NCBI GenBank assembly: GCA_031275345.1
Contig: JAISOW010000001.1
Span: forward strand, 165,537 to 229,536
Length of the DNA stretch: 64,000 nt
From: Puniceicoccales bacterium
GTDB taxonomy: Bacteria > Verrucomicrobiota > Verrucomicrobiia > Opitutales > JAIRLM01
Direction of reading: 5' to 3'
The notes below the pieces were generated by a model. The model made no database searches and was not told where the DNA came from. It was given only the letters and a program-made list of their open reading frames with translations. Shown piece after piece: positions 39,079 through 48,305 of this stretch (within the stretch, counting starts at the first letter, position 1; each line of letters starts with the position of its first letter). The position numbers and the translations under genes are program-made.

Positions 39079-40707
39079 TTAGTAGTCCATTCCCCCATGG
39101 CCACCCGGCATGGCCGGCGCCGCAGATTTTTCCTCAGGCTTTTCCACAATTAGGCATTCCGTGGTCAACAGCAGTCCGGCAACCGATGCCGCATTTTGCA
39201 GGGCACAGCGCACCACCTTCGTTGGATCGACAACTCCAGCCTGTATCAGGTCCTCGCATACTCCGGTGGAAACATTGTAGCCAATGGCTCCGCGCGCTTT
39301 TTCAATGTCCCGCACGACGGGAGCAGGCTCCACTCCTGCATTGCAGCAGAGACAGCGCAGTGGTGCTTCAACGGCCCGCAGCACGATCTGGGCACCGACG
39401 GCTTCGTCGCCTGCCAATTTCATGTTAGCAATGGCCGTTGCCGTGCGCAGCAGCGCCACACCTCCGCCGACGGATACTCCTTCTTCAACGGCGGCGCGGG
39501 TCGCATGGAGTGCATCTTCCACCCGCATTTTCTTTTCCTTCATTTCCGGCTCGGTCGCGGCACCGATGTTGATGACGGCCACACCACCGGACAGCTTGGC
39601 CAGCCGTTCCTGCAGTTTTTCACGATCATAGTCGGACGTGGCATCGTCGATTTGCCGCCGCAGCAACTTGATGCGCCCCTGGATGGCATCCGACCGGCCG
39701 GCTCCTTCGACAATGGTCGTGGTCTCCTTGTCAACGCTAACCCGCTTGGCCTTGCCAAGATCTTCCAGTTTGATATTTTCCAGTTTGATGCCAAGGTCCT
39801 CGCTCAGACACTTGCCGCCGGTCAGGATGGCGATGTCTTCCAGCATTGCCTTACGCCGATCGCCAAAGCCTGGCGCCTTCACGGCGCAAACCTGCAGCGT
39901 CCCCCGCAATTTGTTTACAACTAGCGCTGCAAGGGCTTCACCGTCCACGTCTTCGGCGATGATAAGCAGTGCCTTTCCGCTCTGAGCCACGGCCTGCAAG
40001 ATCGGCAGCAGATCATTTAGCGCGCTCACCTTCTTCTCCGAAATGAGCACATAGGCATTGTCCAAGCTACAATCCATTGCCTCCGAATTCGTGACAAAAT
40101 AGGGACTGAGATAACCTTTGTCGAACTGCATGCCCTCCACCAGGTCCAGCATTGTCTCAATGCCCTTATTTTCTTCAACGGTGATGGTGCCATCCTTGCC
40201 AACCTTGCCCATGGCATCGGCGATGATGGAACCAATCTCTCCATCCCAGTTGGCGGAAACCGTTGCCACCTGGCGAATCTCCTCCTGGCCACTGACCGTC
40301 CTGGAAGTGGCTTTCAATTCTGCTACAGCAACCTCAACCGCCTTGTCGATGCCCCGCTTAAGATAGACCGGATTGGCACCGGCAGCCACATTTTTTAACC
40401 CTTCCCGGTAAATTGCCTCGGCAAGCACGGTTGCGGTGGTCGTGCCATCACCGGCGTTGTCCGCCGTTTTGGACGCCACTTCCCGCACCATTTGGGCTCC
40501 CATGTTCTCGAATGGATCTTCCAGCTCTATTTCCTTGGCAACGGTCACCCCGTCCTTTGTGACCATTGGTGCACCAAACTTACGATCAACCAACACGTTG
40601 CGACCTTTTGGTCCCAAGGTCACCTTCACAGCCTTTGCCAGCAACTCAACCCCCTTGAGCACCTTGCGCCGCGCCTCTTCGTCAAATGCAAACTGTTTTG
40701 CAGCCAT
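39079..40707 (-). CDS. groEL: Chaperonin GroEL (Cpn60)
   Basis: Tetradecameric folding chaperone. The N-terminus [20 protein letters not shown] is typical. [33 protein letters not shown] with the ATPase Asp, and [16 protein letters not shown] C-terminal sequence are in place. The tail GGHGGMDY is a short version of the GGM tail. The length of 542 residues is standard. It follows groES by 31 bases. No CIRCE inverted repeat is visible upstream of groES. Confidence 0.97.
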   Translation of the reverse strand: MAAKQFAFDEEARRKVLKGVELLAKAVKVTLGPKGRNVLVDRKFGAPMVTKDGVTVAKEIELEDPFENMGAQMVREVASKTADNAGDGTTTATVLAEAIYREGLKNVAAGANPVYLKRGIDKAVEVAVAELKATSRTVSGQEEIRQVATVSANWDGEIGSIIADAMGKVGKDGTITVEENKGIETMLDLVEGMQFDKGYLSPYFVTNSEAMDCSLDNAYVLISEKKVSALNDLLPILQAVAQSGKALLIIAEDVDGEALAALVVNKLRGTLQVCAVKAPGFGDRRKAMLEDIAILTGGKCLSEDLGIKLENIKLEDLGKAKRVSVDKETTTIVEGAGRSDAIQGRIKLLRRQIDDATSDYDREKLQERLAKLSGGVAVINIGAATEPEMKEKKMRVEDALHATRAAVEEGVSVGGGVALLRTATAIANMKLAGDEAVGAQIVLRAVEAPLRCLCCNAGVEPAPVVRDIEKARGAIGYNVSTGVCEDLIQAGVVDPTKVVRCALQNAASVAGLLLTTECLIVEKPEEKSAAPAMPGGHGGMDY

Positions 40708-40738
40708 GTTACACTACTCCTTTTTTCTAGTTTTCGCC

Positions 40739-41077
40739 CTATTTGCCACAGCAGCAGGTGCTGCCGCCACAACAGGCCACCACGCCAAGCACATCGCTTT
40801 GTTTGAGGATCACGTATTCCTCGCCATCAATTTTGAACTCATTGCCACCATAGCGGCTGATGAGAACGCAGTCACCCGTCTTTACCTCAAACTCGATGCG
40901 TCGACAGTTGCCATCCTTGTCGCACACATTGCCCGAGCCAAGGGCCACGACGATCGCCTCCTGCGATTGCTCCTTGGCCGTGTCGGGAATGACAATGCCT
41001 CCCTTTACCTGCTCGCCGCCCTTCTTGCGCCGCACCAACAATCTGTCGCCCAATGGCTTGATTGATTTTTCGTCCAT
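40739..41077 (-). CDS. groES: Co-chaperonin GroES with cysteine-rich C-terminal tail
   Basis: A 112-residue Cpn10: [40 protein letters not shown] with the mobile loop, [20 protein letters not shown] and [13 protein letters not shown]. After the normal end it carries an extra [12 protein letters not shown] with five Cys in about ten residues. Helicobacter HspA has a metal-binding tail in the same place, so Ni/Zn/Cu binding is conceivable. ATG 41077 gives the family N-terminus; the frame is open to 41164. Confidence 0.93.
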   Translation of the reverse strand: MDEKSIKPLGDRLLVRRKKGGEQVKGGIVIPDTAKEQSQEAIVVALGSGNVCDKDGNCRRIEFEVKTGDCVLISRYGGNEFKIDGEEYVILKQSDVLGVVACCGGSTCCCGK

Positions 41078-41232
41078 AGTCGTTCTACCCCTAATTTTTC
41101 GTTGGAAATCACCTTCCGCGGCCCCTGCTAGGAGTGGTCCCGGGCCTTGGCCAGTTTTTTCCAAAATTCCTCACAAATTTTTACAGCGCCGGTCCTAGTT
41201 GCCACTCCCCACATCCGGCCGCGCCACCATTT

Positions 41233-43188
41233 CTACTTCTCCGGACCATCCACCACATGAAAGTCGCCGTCGACCACATTTCCATCGTCCTTTGGCTGGC
41301 CAGGCCCGGCACCGAAATTGGCATCGGTTGGCTGCGCGCCAGCTGTGCCATCGGCCTGGGCGGCGGCGGATTGGCCATACATTTTTTGGGATGCCTCCTC
41401 CATGCGCCTGATGAGAGCATCCTTGGCGGCTCCCATCGCCGCCACGCTCGCCCCTGAATCTTCCAAAACTTTTTTGGCACCGTCCAGCACGCCGCGGATG
41501 GCCTCCCGATCTTCTTCGGAAAATTTGTCCTTCAGGTCATCAAGCTGCCGCTCCACCTGGTAGATGGCAGAATCCAGCGAATTTCTAGCCTCCACCTTTT
41601 CCTTCTTTTCTCTATCCTCCGCAGCATGCTCCTCCGCATCCCGACGCAACCGTTCGATCTCCGCATCGGTCAGGCCAGACTTGCTGGTGATGGTAATTTT
41701 TTGTTCTTTGCCCGAACCCTTGTCCTTGGCTGTCACGTGGAGAATGCCATTGGCGTCGATGTCGAAGGATACTTCAATTTGCGGCACACCACGCCGTGCC
41801 ATGGGAATGCCGTCGAGACGAAAATTTCCCAAACTTTTATTATCAGCGGCCATGGGCCGCTCGCCCTGCAGAATGTGGATGTCCACGCCGGTCTGGCCAT
41901 CGGCATAGGTCGTAAAAATTTGGGTTTTTTTGGCGGGAATGGTGGTGTTGCGCTCGATCATCGCCGTGGAAACCCCGCCCGCCGTTTCGATGCCAAGGGT
42001 CAGTGGCGTCACATCCAGGAGCAAAATATCGCCCACATCTCCCTGTAGCACGCCGCCTTGAATGGCCGCGCCAACGGCAACCACCTCATCCGGATTGACC
42101 CCCTGGTGTGGAGTTTTTCCGGTCAGACGCCGGGCCGTTTCCACCACCTGCGGATTGCGGGTCATGCCCCCCACCAGCACCACCTCATCGATGTCCTTGG
42201 CGGTCAACGATGCATCCTTTAAACAGGCCTCAAATGGTGCGACGGTCCGACGAACCAAATCTTCGCAAATTTTATCCAGCTGCGCCCTGGATAGTTTTAC
42301 GGTAAGGTGCTTGGGTCCGGTGGCATCCGCCGTAATAAACGGCAGATTGATCTCCGTTTCCTGGACCGATGAAAGGGCAATTTTTGCCTTTTCCGCCTCC
42401 TCCTTTATGCGCTGCAGGGCCATTGGATCATTGCGCAGATCCATGCCAGTATCCCGGCGAAAGCCGTCCAACAGCCATTGGATGATCGCTTCGTCCCAGT
42501 CATCTCCGCCCAGATGGGTGTCGCCGTTGGTGGCACGCACCTCAAATACCCCATCGCCAATGTCCAGCAGCGAAATATCATAGGTTCCACCACCCAGGTC
42601 GTAGACAGCAATTTTTTCCTCTTTTTTCTTTTCCAGACCATAGGCCAGGGATGCCGCCGTTGGCTCGTTGATGATGCGCAGCACCTCTAATCCGGCGATC
42701 TGTCCCGCATCCTTGGTCGCCTGCCGCTGGGAATCGTTGAAATAGGCCGGCACGGTGATGACAGCCCTGCTGACCGACTCACCTAAAAACTTTTCCGCAT
42801 CCGCCTTCAACTTTGCCAAAATCATGGAAGAAATTTCTTCCGGCGAAAACTGTTTCACGACACCGGCCACCTCAACCTCAACCCAGGCATCGCCATTGCG
42901 CCCTTCGGTGATTTTGTAGGGAAGATGCCGGGCTTCCCGTTCCACCTCGGATTTTTTTCGCCCAATCAACCGCTTGATGGAAAAAATTGTGTTTTTTGGA
43001 TTGGTGATGGCCTGCCGCTTGGCAGCCTGGCCAACGAGCCTTTCGCCGGTTTTGGCAAATGCGACGATGGATGGCGTGGTACGCGCCCCCTCAGCATTGG
43101 GGATCACGTTTGCCTTGCCACCTTCCATGACCGCCATGCACGAATTCGTTGTGCCCAGGTCAATGCCAAGGATTTTTGACCTCCCCAT
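41233..43188 (-). CDS. dnaK: Chaperone DnaK (Hsp70)
   Basis: Nucleotide-binding domain: [79 protein letters not shown] and [18 protein letters not shown]. The substrate domain starts [18 protein letters not shown]. The lid and a Gly/Gln-rich tail end in [17 protein letters not shown] 43188 ([16 protein letters not shown] 6 bases upstream) is preferred over ATG 43203. The length of 651 residues is normal. grpE and dnaJ are not adjacent. Confidence 0.96.
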   Translation of the reverse strand: MGRSKILGIDLGTTNSCMAVMEGGKANVIPNAEGARTTPSIVAFAKTGERLVGQAAKRQAITNPKNTIFSIKRLIGRKKSEVEREARHLPYKITEGRNGDAWVEVEVAGVVKQFSPEEISSMILAKLKADAEKFLGESVSRAVITVPAYFNDSQRQATKDAGQIAGLEVLRIINEPTAASLAYGLEKKKEEKIAVYDLGGGTYDISLLDIGDGVFEVRATNGDTHLGGDDWDEAIIQWLLDGFRRDTGMDLRNDPMALQRIKEEAEKAKIALSSVQETEINLPFITADATGPKHLTVKLSRAQLDKICEDLVRRTVAPFEACLKDASLTAKDIDEVVLVGGMTRNPQVVETARRLTGKTPHQGVNPDEVVAVGAAIQGGVLQGDVGDILLLDVTPLTLGIETAGGVSTAMIERNTTIPAKKTQIFTTYADGQTGVDIHILQGERPMAADNKSLGNFRLDGIPMARRGVPQIEVSFDIDANGILHVTAKDKGSGKEQKITITSKSGLTDAEIERLRRDAEEHAAEDREKKEKVEARNSLDSAIYQVERQLDDLKDKFSEEDREAIRGVLDGAKKVLEDSGASVAAMGAAKDALIRRMEEASQKMYGQSAAAQADGTAGAQPTDANFGAGPGQPKDDGNVVDGDFHVVDGPEK

Positions 43189-43542
43189 CTTCTGCTCCGC
43201 CATAGTGCCAACATGTTTAGCAATTTTGTGTTCAAAAATATTTTTTTTTAGACATCGAGTAAACATCGGCTTGGCAAGCGGCTTTTAAACCAAAAAAATG
43301 TTCTCCGGGCGTCGGACAAGGGGGAATTTTGCCGTCCACAGCAGCTGCGTGCGTCAACTTGGCACACTTTTGGCACATTCATCTGTGCCAATGATACACC
43401 GCCAGGGGAAGTGCTTTATGTCTTGATTTTTGCAAAATTTTTCCATGAAGCGGGCCATGTTTTCCTGCACACAATACTTTCGAGATGATCCTTCCAGACA
43501 GTCCCTTCCCTGGAGCTGGACAGTCGTACGCCAACGGCGGAC
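43189..43542. other. Gap between dnaK and the solenoid-family patch
   Basis: About 350 bases with no supported gene. It should contain the dnaK promoter on the minus side. No CIRCE element is seen. I find no trace of the conserved N-terminal hydrophobic segment that would complete the truncated paralogue starting near 43543. Confidence 0.4.
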
Positions 43543-44260
43543 ATGCTGCAGCAGTTGATTGCCGCGGCCGGAAAAAACTCGGAAAAAAATTCTCTCCCTG
43601 CTCATGGATCGGGTGAAGTTTCTGCACGACGCCGTGCAAAGCGAGGATAACACGGTGCAGAGACAGGCTTTAAACCTGCTGGAAGTTTTGGCAAAGAACA
43701 GCCCAATCAGCGTGCTCCAGCTGCTTGAGCAGCTGGATGCGGCGGGGCATGCCATTGTGCGGTACGCCATGGCCTTTGACTACGACTTCATGGTGGAACA
43801 GTGGCTGGCGTTGCTGACAGATCTTGCCAGTGCAAACGATGGTGGTAGCAGCGCCTCCAGGGTGAGCAATCTGCTACACAACTCCGACCCCAACAATACC
43901 GCGCCATGCGCCTTTCTATCAGATGCCTCCGGCGAAGGTGTGATGCTGCAATTTTTGAAGCTGCTGCAAAAGCTCTGCCCAGTGGAGCCCAGCCGGGTTT
44001 TGACGTTGCTTGAGTTGAAACCTGCCGGATGTCCAACTTCACTGCACCGTATTTTGGCGATGCACCTGAGCCCTGAGCCTGGACATGTGGTGGACCTGCG
44101 ACAAGCACTGGACATTCGGTGTGAAATCTCCACGTTGCTGAAAAATCTTCTTTCGAACACATCGTTAATTTCGAACGAGTCGGGGAAAAATCGCATAAAA
44201 ATCCTTATCTTGGCGCAGGATAAGCAAGGCAGGACCATTGATGACCTGCTCAGGCAGTAG
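43543..44260 (+). pseudogene. Truncated, frameshifted solenoid-family paralogue (B')
   Basis: DMLQQLIAAAGKNSEK, read from the ATG at 43543, aligns with MLNELIDIAKKNPGK of the paralogue at 45715-46743. The match then continues one frame over as ILSLLMDRVKFLHDAVQSED and QALNLLEVLAKNSP to the family ending GRTIDDLLRQ. The switch falls at an A7 run (43583-43589): one A fewer joins the two parts. The N-terminal 100 or so residues with the hydrophobic helix are absent. It is either a decaying copy or one expressed through slippage. The main frame alone is open from TTG 43559 for 233 codons. Confidence 0.65.
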
Positions 44261-44305
44261 AGCGACTTGTTTGACATTTCTCCAGTGTTATCCATTGGCT
44301 GTCCC

Positions 44306-45562
44306 ATGACTTGCGTTGAGGATTTCTATAGAATTTTTAAATGTGGTTGGGCGGGAGGGAAATATCCGACTACTTCGGCGATAAATGCTAAAAGAAGTGT
44401 GGCCTCCGAACCATCCCAAATTAAGGTACTGTCATCGACAACGACAAAATGTTGCGGCACGGCTACAATCATTGGTCGGGCAGTATACACCTTCGGCAAT
44501 GTGCTGTTTTGGATTTGTCACATTGTTACGCTTGGCTTTGTCCAACGGCAGGTCCGCAGTAATACGAACGCCGAAAGTGACAACGACTCGTTGGGATCTA
44601 CTCCGTTGTCCGATGATGATTTTAATAACATCCTGAAATTACCCGATGAGGAATTTTTGAATACTGTTCAGCTGACCGACGATACGGGCAATGCCATTGT
44701 CGTAGAAAATTTGCCCCCGCATGAACGTTACCCAGCTCGGAACCTTCAAAAAAATCTTCGGACACAAAAAGTGATGAAGCGACTCCATGAAATAGCCGAA
44801 AAGAATTCGGACTTGGTCTATCAAAGACTCATGAGGACCGACCCGTACCCAATTTTGCATTGCGCCGTGCAGAGTGATGATTACACAGTTCAGCAATGTA
44901 TTTTCGAACTTCTGGAAATTTTGGGCGAGCAAAATATGGACCATGCGTTTGCTCTTCTTGCCGTGAAAAACGAATTTGACCTAAATCTCATGAATATGGC
45001 TCTCTTGCATACCGATACTGACACGCAGCAGCAATATTTGGTGTGGCTACGAGATGCATTATTAAAGGAAGAATCACAGGAAGATAATCCTGAGGTAAGG
45101 GCTAAAATAGTACATGGTCTGCTGTTTGACCCAGCAACCCGTACCGCCATTGAGCTTTGCACTCTAATAATCCGCGCCCGCAGGGTAGCGAAGGTGATGG
45201 AGGGTCTACTGAATCTGCTACGGGCCTTTCCCTTAAAGAATGCTGTTTGCATAGGTTTGCTTCTTGATCTGCTTGAATTGAAGCCCAGTAATAGCGCTGA
45301 TGTCTATGTAAGCACCCTACACTGCATTTTTGCGCCGGAGTGTGCTCAGAATGATAGCACCCTTATGGACTTTTCAGGCAATCGGAAATATTTTGCCAAA
45401 TCATTGATAAACGACATTAGAGGAAGCATAAAATTGATACGCTCTCAAAACGACAATATTGTGAACCGCATGAACGCCCTTATGTTATTGAAAGATGAGA
45501 AAAACAGGACCATTGATGACCTGCTCAGTGACAGACCGATCAAAGTTTCTAAAAAAAAGTAG
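44306..45562 (+). CDS. Solenoid-family protein with N-terminal hydrophobic segment (family member B)
   Basis: A 418-residue paralogue of 18514-19704 and 45715-46743. N-terminus MTCVEDFYRIFKCGWAGGKY, then SQIKVLSSTTTKCCGTATII and the hydrophobic YTFGNVLFWICHIVTLGF (about residues 57-79). A helical repeat region follows (HCAVQSDDYTVQQCIFELLE; VAKVMEGLLNLLRAFPLKNA). The C-terminus is RTIDDLLSDRP plus a Lys-rich end. ATG 44306 is chosen because all paralogues start just before the FK-x-GW motif. A 23-base identical tract around the RTIDDLL codons (44231-44253 and 45506-45528) shows recent duplication. Candidate effector; function unknown. Confidence 0.72.
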   Translation: MTCVEDFYRIFKCGWAGGKYPTTSAINAKRSVASEPSQIKVLSSTTTKCCGTATIIGRAVYTFGNVLFWICHIVTLGFVQRQVRSNTNAESDNDSLGSTPLSDDDFNNILKLPDEEFLNTVQLTDDTGNAIVVENLPPHERYPARNLQKNLRTQKVMKRLHEIAEKNSDLVYQRLMRTDPYPILHCAVQSDDYTVQQCIFELLEILGEQNMDHAFALLAVKNEFDLNLMNMALLHTDTDTQQQYLVWLRDALLKEESQEDNPEVRAKIVHGLLFDPATRTAIELCTLIIRARRVAKVMEGLLNLLRAFPLKNAVCIGLLLDLLELKPSNSADVYVSTLHCIFAPECAQNDSTLMDFSGNRKYFAKSLINDIRGSIKLIRSQNDNIVNRMNALMLLKDEKNRTIDDLLSDRPIKVSKKK

Positions 45563-45714
45563 GGGGACCGGGTTCGGTTTTTTAAAAATTGTCCGGTGTC
45601 CGTGCGGCATGGGAGACGGTGGAAGAAAAAATTTTTCAAAAAAAACGGCTATCCCAGGCCCGCAAGGCGGAAAATTTGTTTGATTTTTTTGCAATGCTGC
45701 CCATAGGTTATTCC

Positions 45715-46743
45715 ATGTCATTTGAGAATTTGTGGGGGATTTTTAAATCTGGTTGGGTGGGAGAAGATTATTCGTCCACCGCAATGACAAGGAGTGAAGG
45801 AGATGCGACCTTCGCACCATCCACCTCCCAGATCAAAGTATTGTCATCTACGAAGACAAAAATTTGTGGCACGTCTACAATCGGTCGGGCCGTATACGCC
45901 CTCGGCAATGCGCTGTTTTGGGTTTGTCACATTGCTACGTTTGGCTTTATCCGACGACCAGTCCGTGAAAACGCAGACACTTCGCATGCGTTGACTAAAG
46001 AAGAACTGAAGTTTTTGCAAAATTATAGCTTGTCCGACGATGCGAGCACTGCATCGGATGCCAATATGCTGAATGAGTTGATTGACATAGCAAAAAAAAA
46101 TCCGGGGAAAGTCTTCCAATCGATCCAGAATCACACGCAGAAGGAATTTCTGCATCTCGCCGTGAAAAGCAGGAACATAGAAGTACAAAGCGGTGCGTTG
46201 GAATTGCTTAAAATTTTAGCAGAGCACAACAAGCAAAATATGTACCTGCTTTTGAAAGAGTTGGACGGTGATCAACATAGCGTTGTATGGCGAGCCTTGA
46301 CCCATGCCGTCGATCCCCTACAGCAGGCATGGCTGGAGCTTCTGACAAATCTTGTCACGGATCGTGCAAACGCCAGTAGAGTATACAATCTGTTGATGGC
46401 CGATAGTGGCAGCTCCGATCTCGGGGCTAGTACCGAGCTGTGCGATTTCTTGATGACCTTTCGCAACAAATGTGTGCTACAACAATTGTTGCAATTGATA
46501 CAAAAACTCTGCAAAGAGGCCCCTTCCCTTGGGCTTGATGTGCTTGCAGTACAGCCCACTGGATATCCAACTTTGTTGCATTGCCTGTCCCATAGTATAG
46601 ATCTAACGCAAGATCCAATATGGTTCAAGAATTTTCAACAGGCATTGCTGGAGACGGATGTCGAACATACCAAGGACTTTGATGCACTTAGGAACAAAAA
46701 AGATGCGGATTACAGGACCATTGACGACCTGCTGGGTTTATAA
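45715..46743 (+). CDS. Solenoid-family protein with N-terminal hydrophobic segment (family member C)
   Basis: A 342-residue protein closest to member B: MSFENLWGIFKSGWVGEDYS, SQIKVLSSTKTKICGTSTIG, then ALGNALFWVCHIATFGFIRR (hydrophobic, about 60-80). The helical region is LHLAVKSRNIEVQSGALELL, LLLKELDGDQHSVVWRALTH and so on, ending YRTIDDLLGL. The open frame begins at 45589, but ATG 45715 matches the paralogues. It follows member B by about 150 bases, and an A/T-rich stretch with a T/A run at 45579-45587 lies between. No catalytic motif seen. Confidence 0.72.
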   Translation: MSFENLWGIFKSGWVGEDYSSTAMTRSEGDATFAPSTSQIKVLSSTKTKICGTSTIGRAVYALGNALFWVCHIATFGFIRRPVRENADTSHALTKEELKFLQNYSLSDDASTASDANMLNELIDIAKKNPGKVFQSIQNHTQKEFLHLAVKSRNIEVQSGALELLKILAEHNKQNMYLLLKELDGDQHSVVWRALTHAVDPLQQAWLELLTNLVTDRANASRVYNLLMADSGSSDLGASTELCDFLMTFRNKCVLQQLLQLIQKLCKEAPSLGLDVLAVQPTGYPTLLHCLSHSIDLTQDPIWFKNFQQALLETDVEHTKDFDALRNKKDADYRTIDDLLGL

Positions 46744-46959
46744 AAATGAACCTTCCCATCTTCACCACCTGACCTTTTCATTGCCGCAGAACAGCGTTCG
46801 CCAATGGCTGCCAGGCGGCACCGGTGGATGCTGGATGGGCAGTGCGCGGCCACGGGCCAGATCAATGAAAGCTTGCGACGGCGATTTTTTTTAAAAAGTC
46901 GATTCCATGCCGCACAGCGAATGGTTGCAATTCGTCCAAATGTTGTCACTCATTGGCCC

Positions 46960-48294
46960 ATGCTCTGGCTTTATCGCCTGCTTTTTTTACCAGCGCTGCT
47001 TGCCCTTTCTCCGGTTTGGATCTGGCACGTGCTGCGCCGCGGCGGCTACGGCCACGGGTTTTGGCAGCGGCTAGGTTTTTTTCCAAAACTCGCCGAAAAA
47101 ACCGGCAAAAGACGGATCTGGATCCACGGCGTGAGCGTGGGAGAGATTCAATCTTTGCGGCCGTTGGTGGAACGGCTGGCCGAAGAAAAATGCTATGACT
47201 TGGTGGTGACGGCCACGTCCAGCACCGGACTGGCCATCGCGCAAAAGCTCTACGGGGCACTGGCAACGGTGGGAGTCTTTCCCATTGACTTCTATCCCTG
47301 CTCCCGGCTCGCCTGGAGCCGCATCCAGCCGGACCTTGTCCTCCTCGCCGATGGAGAACTCTGGCCGGAGCATCTGGCCAATGCGCACCGCCACACCGTC
47401 CCAGTCGTCGTCGTCAACGGCCGGCTATCCGACAAAAGCTACGGCCGCTACCGCCGCCTGCCCGGCCTATTTCGCTGGCAAACCAGGCATCTTACCGCCG
47501 TCCTAGCCAGTGGCAAGGAGTCGTTCGACCGTTTTTGCGAACTTGGCATGGACAAAAAAAATGTGCTGCAGCTGGGAAATCTCAAATGCGATCGGCCGGC
47601 CCTGCCACCCATCGATGCCGTGGATCGGTCCGAACTGCTGCTGGAACTTGGCCTGTGCCCATTGGATGCGAATGGCGACCCGACTCCCATCCTTTTCGGC
47701 TGTTCCACCTGGCCGGGCGAAGAAAAATTACTTTTGGAAGTATTTGCCATTTTGAGGTCACGCCAACCTAGCTGGCGACTCATCCTCACGCCGCGCCACG
47801 GTGAACGGCGCAGGGAGTTGCGCCAGCTGCTGGCCACCTGCGGCGTGGATGCCCATTTTCGCAGCGATGGTCCAGCGGCGTCAACCGGACAGAATTTGGC
47901 GACCGTCATCGACACAACTGGAGAATTGGGCCGGCTCATTCGCCTGGGAACGGTCGCATTTTTGGGAAAAACTCTTCCTCCAAATGCCGGATCCCAGTCT
48001 CCGCTGGACGCCGTGGCAGCCGGTGTGCCCATCGTGGCCGGTCCCAACATCGGCAACTTTCGTGACATTTTATCCGATTTGCAGCACCTGGGGGCGGCCG
48101 TGATTGGGTCGGATCGGGACGCGGTGGCGGATGGCTTGCTGGCACTGGCCGAAAATGGAAAACAACGTGCGGCGATGGCGACCATTGGAAAAAGCTGGTT
48201 GGAGAAAAATGCCGGGGCAACGGAGCGCATTTGCTCTGCCATTCGCAGCTGGACATTGCCATCCACAGTCCACGGTTCAGCCATTGAAAGATAG
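46960..48294 (+). CDS. waaA: 3-deoxy-D-manno-octulosonic acid (Kdo) transferase
   Basis: Adds Kdo to lipid A precursor at the inner membrane; GT-B fold. The N-terminal anchor WLYRLLFLPALLALSPVWIW is followed by WIHGVSVGEIQSLRPLVERL (catalytic Glu), GVFPIDFYPCSRLAW, LADGELWPEHLANAHRHTVP, GNLKCDRPA and GCSTWPGEEKLLLEVF. Near the end, LGKTLPPNAGSQSPLDAVAA replaces the usual GGSF..hGGQNPLEPAA nucleotide-sugar motif. The start is uncertain: ATG 46960 fits the family, ATG 46921 is in frame. dnaE follows 11 bases after the stop. Confidence 0.88.
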   Translation: MLWLYRLLFLPALLALSPVWIWHVLRRGGYGHGFWQRLGFFPKLAEKTGKRRIWIHGVSVGEIQSLRPLVERLAEEKCYDLVVTATSSTGLAIAQKLYGALATVGVFPIDFYPCSRLAWSRIQPDLVLLADGELWPEHLANAHRHTVPVVVVNGRLSDKSYGRYRRLPGLFRWQTRHLTAVLASGKESFDRFCELGMDKKNVLQLGNLKCDRPALPPIDAVDRSELLLELGLCPLDANGDPTPILFGCSTWPGEEKLLLEVFAILRSRQPSWRLILTPRHGERRRELRQLLATCGVDAHFRSDGPAASTGQNLATVIDTTGELGRLIRLGTVAFLGKTLPPNAGSQSPLDAVAAGVPIVAGPNIGNFRDILSDLQHLGAAVIGSDRDAVADGLLALAENGKQRAAMATIGKSWLEKNAGATERICSAIRSWTLPSTVHGSAIER

Positions 48295-48305
48295 AAAAGG
48301 GCACC

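Noticed and set aside
40436..41065. Plus-strand open frame of 209 codons across groES/groEL
   Set aside because: Shadow of two well-identified chaperonin genes.
40700..41200. CIRCE/HrcA operator upstream of groES
   Set aside because: No TTAGCACTC-N9-GAGTGCTAA-like inverted repeat is present in this stretch.
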